Shown here one piece after another: positions 5,055 to 9,678 of a DNA stretch of 9,678 bases. Source of the DNA: an uncultured Actinomycetes bacterium. Lineage in GTDB: Bacteria; Actinomycetota; Thermoleophilia; Miltoncostaeales; Miltoncostaeaceae. Both the position numbers and the translations under genes were made by a program. Below the pieces are notes generated by a model. That model did no database searches and was not told where the DNA came from. It saw only the letters and a program-made list of their open reading frames with translations. The stretch covers positions 1 to 9,678 of the forward strand of contig CAIYRJ010000100.1 of the NCBI GenBank assembly GCA_903928615.1, written 5' to 3'. Within the stretch, counting starts at the first letter, position 1; every line of letters starts with the position of its first letter.

Positions 5055-6367
5055 GGACGGGGTCGCAGGGGGAGCAGGTGCTCGCGCGCCTCGACGCGCT
5101 CACCACCTGGCCGTACCGCCCGCAACTGCTGGTGGCCGTAGGCGCCGCGTGGTTCTTCGCGTTCTTCGACGTCGTGAACATCGGGTACGCGCTGCCCGTC
5201 ATCTCGGAGCAGTTCGGCGTGTCGTCGTCGCAGGCCGCCATCGCGGTGACGCTCGGCCTCGTGGGCTACGTGGTGGGCTCGTTGCTCGATGGCCTCATCG
5301 CCGACCGCAAGGGCCGCACGCTCGCCCTCACCCTGTCGGTCATCGCCTTCTCGGTGGGCAGCATCATCGCCGCGCTCTCGCAGGACCTCACGTGGCTCTG
5401 CGTCGGGCGCTTCATCGCCGGAATGGGCATCGGTGCCGAGATCGCCGCCGCCACCGCGTACATCGGGGAGATCTCGCCATCCCGGCTTCGCGGGCGCGCG
5501 GGGGGCCTGGCGGCCGCGTGGGGCTACGTGGGCTTCGCGGTGGTGCCCTTCGTGTCGATGGCGCTGGTTCCCGCGTTCTCGTGGGGCTGGCGCGCGCTGT
5601 TCCTCATCGGCGCCGTCGGCGGGCTGATCATCCTGCCGCTTCGCCTGCACCTGCCCCGCTCGCCGCGCTGGCTCGTGGCGGTCGGGGAGGTGGACGAGGC
5701 CGACTCGGTGGTGACGGCCGCCGAGACGCGCGCACGCGAGAAGCCGAGCCGGCTGCGCGTGACGCAGGTGCCCATCGATCGCCCGCCGCCGGTGCGCAAG
5801 CGCCACGACTTCGTGGTGTTCGCCGCGCTGTTCGTGGGCGTGTGGTTCGCGTACTACATCGGCAACTACGGGTGGCTCACCCTGGCGCCCACCCTGCTCA
5901 CCGACCAGGGCTTCTCGCTCACCACCAGCATCGCGTTCCTGTCGGTCACCGGCATCGGCTTCGTGGTGGGCGCCTTCACCGCGTTCGGCGTGGCCGAGCG
6001 CATCGAGCGCAAGACCTCGATCATCGCCGCGCTGGTGGTGTGGGCGGCCGCGCTCACGATCATCGGCCTCGTGCCGTCGGGCGGGGTGATCATGGCGTTC
6101 GGCTTCATCGCGTCCGCCACCATCGGCTTCGCCGTGCCGATCATGTACGTGTACACGGGCGAGCACTTCCACTCGGCCCAGCGCGCCCGCGGGGTCTCGA
6201 TCTCCGATGGCACGGGCCACATCGGCGGCGCGATCGCGCCCTACGTGGTGCTTCCCGCCGCCGGCGTGTCGTTCGCGTGGGGCATGGGCATCATGGCCCT
6301 CACCGGCGTCGTCGCCGCGGTGCTCGTGATGTTCGGCCGGCGCCTCAACGGCGCCCCCGCCGACTAG
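5051..6367 (+). CDS. MFS transporter, sugar-porter/metabolite-proton symporter type
   Basis: 438 residues with about twelve membrane helices. Helix 1 carries an acidic residue (WFFAFFDVVNIGYALPV, D40), typical of proton-coupled organic-acid and niacin-type porters. The loop 2-3 signature is GLIADRKGR (81-89). GRFIAGMGIGAE (119-130) and YIGEISPSRLRGRAGG (137-152) follow. LPRSPRWLV (201-209) at the end of helix 6 resembles the PESPRWL motif of sugar porters. A basic central loop runs from about 211 to 252 before helix 7. YTGEHFHSAQRARGV (368-382) repeats the motif in the second half. The ATG at 5051 overlaps the TGA of the DHPS-like gene as ATGA, so the two are translationally coupled and probably act on the same compound. 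Neither direction of transport nor substrate can be read from sequence. NiaP-like niacin uptake is one option given the nearby nad genes, but this is only a guess. Confidence 0.93.
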   Translation: MRTGSQGEQVLARLDALTTWPYRPQLLVAVGAAWFFAFFDVVNIGYALPVISEQFGVSSSQAAIAVTLGLVGYVVGSLLDGLIADRKGRTLALTLSVIAFSVGSIIAALSQDLTWLCVGRFIAGMGIGAEIAAATAYIGEISPSRLRGRAGGLAAAWGYVGFAVVPFVSMALVPAFSWGWRALFLIGAVGGLIILPLRLHLPRSPRWLVAVGEVDEADSVVTAAETRAREKPSRLRVTQVPIDRPPPVRKRHDFVVFAALFVGVWFAYYIGNYGWLTLAPTLLTDQGFSLTTSIAFLSVTGIGFVVGAFTAFGVAERIERKTSIIAALVVWAAALTIIGLVPSGGVIMAFGFIASATIGFAVPIMYVYTGEHFHSAQRARGVSISDGTGHIGGAIAPYVVLPAAGVSFAWGMGIMALTGVVAAVLVMFGRRLNGAPAD

Positions 6368-7314
6368 GCGGCCACCGCCACCGCCACGCCCTCCTCGCCG
6401 CTCGGCGAGACGCACGCGACCACCTGCGCGAGCCCGGCGTCGCGCAGCATCTGGCCGAGGCCCGACGGATCGTGCCGGAACGACTCGAGCACGCGGATGG
6501 GCCGGCCGGCGGGCATGGTCACCGTGATCCCCTCGACGTCGGCGACCAGCGGATCGCGCGGCGTGACCTCTCCGACGATCGCCAGGGCATCCGGGGCGTC
6601 GTCCCACCGCATGGCGATGTCCCCGGCGCGGCCGAGGCCGATGTCCTCGAGCACCGCCATGAGCCACGCCCGGGTGGGCGGGTTGTCGTACTGGGCCATC
6701 ACGTCATCGCGCGCGCCCGGCCGCTCCGGCAGGAGGTTGGCGCTCACCATGAGCACGTCGCCCGGGGCGAGCAGCGACAGGGCAGGGGTGAGCGAACCGG
6801 GCCCGAGCGTGGACACCACCCCGAAAAGGGTCACCACGCGGGATCCCGGCCGCCGGTCGCCGAGGATGGGGGAGAGGTCGCCGACGGCGGTGATGTCCAC
6901 CGCCACGGCGTCGGTGCCGCCGACGCCCGGCACGGCGCCCATGGCGTCGGCGGCGGCGCTGACCAGCGGCACGCTCACGTCCACCGCGGTGGCCCGCACG
7001 TCCGCATGGCCCGCCGACACCAGCGCGCCCAGCAGGCGTCGCTCCTTCACGCCATCCCCGCAGGCGACCCCGATCACATGCACCGGGCCCGCGGGCACCG
7101 CGGCGATGGCCGCGCGCGCGGCGGCGTCATAGGCAGCCAGGCCGTCCTCCGCCTGGGCGGGCGAGTGCGCCGATGCCAGTGCGCGCCACATCGCGGCTGA
7201 GCGCTCGCCCACGTAGTGGAACCGATTGTCCACCCGGCCGGCCTCGAGCGCGGCGACCATGCCGGCCCGGTGGGCGGAGGGGGAGACGCTCTCGTCGATG
7301 CGCACGTCCGGCAT
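6364..7314 (-). CDS. EgtD-family SAM-dependent methyltransferase (Methyltransf_33-like)
   Basis: 316 residues, resembling the histidine-methyltransferase (EgtD-like) superfamily. RFHYVGERSAAMWRAL (31-46) corresponds to the family's FFYDDxGSxLF N-terminus. GVACGDGVKERRLL (82-95) is the SAM-binding glycine loop, VDVSVPLV (111-118) the acidic loop, and D140 the next adenosine contact. VTLFGVVSTLGP (161-172), SANLLPE (191-197), QYDNPPTRAWL (208-218) and SGEEGV (305-310) are further shared blocks. EgtD makes trimethylhistidine for ergothioneine, but the N-terminal half here is divergent and no other ergothioneine gene is visible, so the substrate is unknown. ATG 7314 follows TAGCAT by six bases. 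Only 26 bases separate it from the typA stop, so it can also be read from the typA promoter. Its TAG stop shares a CTAG with that of the convergent transporter. Confidence 0.85.
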   Translation of the reverse strand: MPDVRIDESVSPSAHRAGMVAALEAGRVDNRFHYVGERSAAMWRALASAHSPAQAEDGLAAYDAAARAAIAAVPAGPVHVIGVACGDGVKERRLLGALVSAGHADVRATAVDVSVPLVSAAADAMGAVPGVGGTDAVAVDITAVGDLSPILGDRRPGSRVVTLFGVVSTLGPGSLTPALSLLAPGDVLMVSANLLPERPGARDDVMAQYDNPPTRAWLMAVLEDIGLGRAGDIAMRWDDAPDALAIVGEVTPRDPLVADVEGITVTMPAGRPIRVLESFRHDPSGLGQMLRDAGLAQVVACVSPSGEEGVAVAVAA

Positions 7315-7320
7315 GCCCCG

Positions 7321-7326
7321 ATGCTA
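7321..7326 (-). promoter_or_regulatory. Possible -10 box of the methyltransferase gene
   Basis: TAGCAT on the minus strand, six bases before the ATG at 7314, in the 26-base gap after typA. No good -35, so co-transcription with typA is equally likely. Confidence 0.3.
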
Positions 7327-7340
7327 CGGACTGCGGGCGG

Positions 7341-9176
7341 TCAGGCCTCGGCCGCCACCTTGCGGCTCTTGGCGGCCTTCGCCCGCTTCGTGGCGTCGAG
7401 GACCGTCTTGCGCATGCGCACGTCGTCGGGCGTCACCTCGACGCACTCGTCATCGCGCACCCACTCGAGCGCCTGCTCGAGAGAGAGCGTGCGCGGCGGC
7501 ACCAGGCGCTCGAGCTCGTCGGCCGTGCTCGAGCGCATGTTGGTGAGCTTCTTCTCCTTGCAGATGTTCACATCGAGGTCATCGCCGCGGGAGTTCTCGC
7601 CCACGATCATGCCCTCGTACACCGCGTCGCCGGGCTCCACGAAGAGCACCCCGCGCTCCTGCAGGCCGAACATCGCGAAGGTGGTGACCACGCCGGTGCG
7701 ATCGGCCACGAGGCTGCCGCGCGTGCGCGTGCGGATCTCGCCCTGCCAGGGCTGCCAGGAGTCGAACACCGAGTGCAGCAGGCCGGTGCCGCGGGTCTCG
7801 GTGAGGAACTCCGTGCGGAACCCCACGAGGCCGCGCGCGGGAACCAGGTAGTCGAGGCGGGTCCAGCCGGTGCCGTGGTTCACCACCTGCTCCATGCGTC
7901 CCTTTCGCAGGGCCAGCAGCTGGGTGACCACGCCCATCATGTCCTCGGGAACGTCGATGGTCACGCGCTCCATGGGCTCGTGGCGAACGCCGTCGATCTC
8001 GCGGATCAGCACCTCGGGCTTGCCCACCGTGAGCTCGAAGCCCTCGCGGCGCATGGTCTCCACCAGCACGGCCAACTGCAGCTCACCGCGCCCCTGCACC
8101 TCCCAGGCATCCGGGCGGTCGGTGGGCTGCACGCGCAGCGACACGTTGCCGATCAGTTCCTGGTCGAGGCGGTCCTTCAGCATGCGGGCCGTGAGCTTGG
8201 TTCCCTCGCGGCCCGCGAGGGCCGAGGTGTTGATGCCGATCGTGAGCCCCAGGCTGGGCTCGTCCACGGTGATCACGGGAAGCGGATTGGGGCGCTCGAT
8301 GTCGGCGAGGGTCTCGCCGATGGTGATCTCCTCGATTCCGGCCACGGCGATGATGTCGCCCGGGCCGGCCTCGTCCACGGGCACGCGGTCGAGCTCCTTC
8401 GTGAGGAACAACTCGGCCACCTTCACCGACTGCACCGACCCGTCGGCCCGGCACCACGCCACCTGCTCGCCGCGACGGATCGTGCCCTCGTGCACGCGGC
8501 AGATGGCCAGGCGGCCCAGGTAGCTGTCGGCGGCCAGGTTGGTGACCAGCGCCTGCAGCGGGGCGCCCTCGGTGTACTCCGGTGCCGGCACGGTGTCGCG
8601 CAGCACGTCGAAGAGCACGGAGAGGTCGGCGTCCTGCGCGTCGGCGGAGAGCGACGCCGTGCCCGCCTTGGCGTTGGCGTACACGATGGGGAAGTCGATC
8701 TGGGCCTCATCTGCCCCCAGGTCCATGAAGAGCTCGTACACCTCGTCCACCACCTCGGCGGCGCGGGCATCGGGGCGGTCGATCTTGTTGATCACCAGCA
8801 CCACCGGCAGGCGGGCCTCCAGTGCCTTGCGCAGCACGAAGCGCGTCTGGGGCAGTGGGCCCTCCGAGGCATCCACGAGCAGCAGCACGCCGTCCACCAT
8901 GTAGAGGCCGCGCTCCACCTCGCCGCCGAAGTCGGCATGCCCCGGCGTGTCGATGATGTTGATCGTGACGTCACCGCGACGCACCGCGGTGTTCTTGGCG
9001 AGGATCGTGATGCCCTTCTCGCGCTCGAGGTCACCGGAGTCCATCACGCGGGTCTGGACGTCCTGGTTGTCGCGGAATGCGCCGCTCTGCCAGAGCATGG
9101 CGTCCACGAGGGTGGTCTTGCCGTGATCCACATGGGCCACGATCGCCACGTTTCTGAGGTCTTCCCGAGCAGGCAC
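7341..9176 (-). CDS. typA: Ribosome-associated translational GTPase TypA/BipA
   Basis: 611 residues, the usual length. TypA is an EF-G-like GTPase that binds 70S ribosomes and aids 50S assembly and growth under stress. GTPase motifs: AHVDHGKT (14-21), EKGITI (53-58), DTPGH (76-80), NKID (130-133) and YANAKAG (166-172). A beta-barrel domain and EF-G-III and V-like domains follow. The TypA-specific C-terminal domain has [20 protein letters not shown], then [16 protein letters not shown] and KEKKLTNMR, then [15 protein letters not shown]. The lysine/arginine-rich tail ([14 protein letters not shown]) is typical. The GTG at 9176 gives the standard N-terminus ([18 protein letters not shown]). Sequence further upstream in frame is not protein-like. 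TAGTGT lies eight bases before the GTG and there is no Shine-Dalgarno site, suggesting a leaderless mRNA. It is divergent from the membrane gene at 9227. Confidence 0.97.
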   Translation of the reverse strand: MPAREDLRNVAIVAHVDHGKTTLVDAMLWQSGAFRDNQDVQTRVMDSGDLEREKGITILAKNTAVRRGDVTINIIDTPGHADFGGEVERGLYMVDGVLLLVDASEGPLPQTRFVLRKALEARLPVVLVINKIDRPDARAAEVVDEVYELFMDLGADEAQIDFPIVYANAKAGTASLSADAQDADLSVLFDVLRDTVPAPEYTEGAPLQALVTNLAADSYLGRLAICRVHEGTIRRGEQVAWCRADGSVQSVKVAELFLTKELDRVPVDEAGPGDIIAVAGIEEITIGETLADIERPNPLPVITVDEPSLGLTIGINTSALAGREGTKLTARMLKDRLDQELIGNVSLRVQPTDRPDAWEVQGRGELQLAVLVETMRREGFELTVGKPEVLIREIDGVRHEPMERVTIDVPEDMMGVVTQLLALRKGRMEQVVNHGTGWTRLDYLVPARGLVGFRTEFLTETRGTGLLHSVFDSWQPWQGEIRTRTRGSLVADRTGVVTTFAMFGLQERGVLFVEPGDAVYEGMIVGENSRGDDLDVNICKEKKLTNMRSSTADELERLVPPRTLSLEQALEWVRDDECVEVTPDDVRMRKTVLDATKRAKAAKSRKVAAEA

Positions 9177-9184
9177 GGCGGCGC

Positions 9185-9190
9185 ACACTA
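9185..9190 (-). promoter_or_regulatory. Candidate -10 box of typA
   Basis: TAGTGT on the minus strand, eight bases before the GTG at 9176. A TTGCCA (9217-9212) is present, but at 21 bases spacing it is too far for a normal -35. Confidence 0.4.
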
Positions 9191-9214
9191 GCCCATGGCC
9201 CCGCCCCGGGCTGG

Positions 9215-9220
9215 CAACAT
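9215..9220 (+). promoter_or_regulatory. Possible -10 box of the membrane-protein gene
   Basis: CAACAT, six bases before the GTG at 9227, in the same offset as GAACAT before the Mrr-like gene. It overlaps the upstream part of the divergent typA promoter region. Confidence 0.25.
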
Positions 9221-9226
9221 CACGGC

Positions 9227-9678
9227 GTGGCCCCCACCGCAGAAGACGCGAACCCCTGGCGCGAGTCGCGCTGGCCGCCGCTCCTGGCCCTGTTGGTGGC
9301 CGCCGCACTCGAGGTGTCCCTGCCTGGCGACCTGATCCTCGGAGGCGGCTGGATCCGCTGGATCATCCCGGCGCTGGTCGTGATCCTCATCATCGTCTCG
9401 GCGGTGTCGCCGGTGGACGAGAGCGATCGCCGTCGGCGCCTGGGCATCACCCTCGCGGCGCTCGTCACGCTGGCGAACGCCGTGGCCATCGGCGAGCTGG
9501 TCTACGGCATCGTGGGCGCAGCCGGGTTCGAGGGGAAGTACCTCATCGTCGCGGCGCTGCAGGTGTGGTTCACCAACGTCATCATCTTCGGCATCTGGTT
9601 CTGGGAGATCGACGGCGGAGGCCCCCGGCACCGCGCCCAGGCCCCGCCCGGTCCGCATGAGCAACTGTTCGCCCAGTA
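9227..9678 (+). CDS. Uncharacterised integral membrane protein, N-terminal part
   Basis: The frame is open from GTG 9227 to the window end, giving 150 residues and no stop. A short charged N-terminus ([16 protein letters not shown]) precedes four hydrophobic segments: [15 protein letters not shown] (18-32), [16 protein letters not shown] (45-60), [20 protein letters not shown] (72-91) and [20 protein letters not shown] (105-124). Then comes [13 protein letters not shown] (126-138). The short DESDRRRR loop (64-71) is probably cytoplasmic. The FWEIDGGGP motif recalls a family of uncharacterised actinobacterial membrane proteins in which this motif is followed by a soluble stretch and two more helices. 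I cannot confirm this because the rest is outside the window. No catalytic residues are evident. No Shine-Dalgarno site precedes the GTG, which lies 50 bases from the divergent typA start. Coding is well supported by the helix pattern; function unknown. Confidence 0.8.
   Translation, partial: MAPTAEDANPWRESRWPPLLALLVAAALEVSLPGDLILGGGWIRWIIPALVVILIIVSAVSPVDESDRRRRLGITLAALVTLANAVAIGELVYGIVGAAGFEGKYLIVAALQVWFTNVIIFGIWFWEIDGGGPRHRAQAPPGPHEQLFAQ

Noticed and set aside
4817..7200. Long open frames on both strands across the transporter and methyltransferase
   Set aside because: The transporter and methyltransferase frames show full family motifs; these alternatives are charged low-complexity shadows.
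7173..9191. 672-codon plus-strand open frame opposite typA
   Set aside because: Antisense of a highly conserved gene; the length is explained by GC-rich third positions.
1..9678. Search by eye for CRISPR arrays, tRNA or rRNA genes, insertion sequences and attachment sites
   Set aside because: No regularly spaced repeats, cloverleaf-like sequence, transposase or terminal repeats were seen.

Overview
The window is GC-rich (about 70% by eye), tightly packed DNA with many GTG starts, very short intergenic gaps and 4-base stop/start overlaps. This fits a high-GC actinobacterium. The GTPase, the EgtD-like methyltransferase and a degenerate beta-lactamase-fold gene suggest a deep-branching lineage such as Thermoleophilia, but that placement is inference. 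I see no mobile element, rRNA, tRNA or CRISPR array. It reads as ordinary chromosome with several poorly characterised accessory genes.

Layout. From 2 to 3553 everything is on the minus strand. A membrane-anchored Mrr-type nuclease (2978-3553) is followed after a few bases by a DUF2256 zinc-ribbon protein (2789-2965). Next come an orphan 69-residue protein (2467-2676) with its own ribosome site and a downstream GC hairpin, and then the de novo NAD operon nadB-nadA (2338 down to the window start, nadA cut by the edge). From 3615 to 6367 the plus strand carries a metallo-beta-lactamase-like protein without the metal motif, a dihydropteroate-synthase-like protein without the SRKS loop, and an MFS transporter coupled to it by an ATGA overlap. 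From 6364 to 9176 the minus strand carries typA/bipA and, downstream of it, an EgtD-family methyltransferase. The methyltransferase and the transporter end on the same CTAG. At 9227 a four-helix membrane protein starts on the plus strand and leaves the window.

How the parts fit. NadB oxidises L-aspartate to iminoaspartate and NadA condenses that with dihydroxyacetone phosphate to quinolinate. The nadB promoter and start codon carry three GACGT elements in helical phase, which looks like an operator. TypA is a ribosome-associated GTPase. The DHPS-like/MFS pair probably handles one small molecule, possibly a pterin, but the substrate is unknown.

The first genes of transcription units tend to have a TANNNT-like hexamer 6-10 bases before the start codon and no Shine-Dalgarno site, as expected for leaderless mRNAs. 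Internal or leadered genes (nadA, the 69-residue gene) have clear Shine-Dalgarno sites. The most promising undescribed items are the nadBA operator, the altered DHPS coupled to a transporter, and the membrane-bound Mrr nuclease paired with DUF2256.
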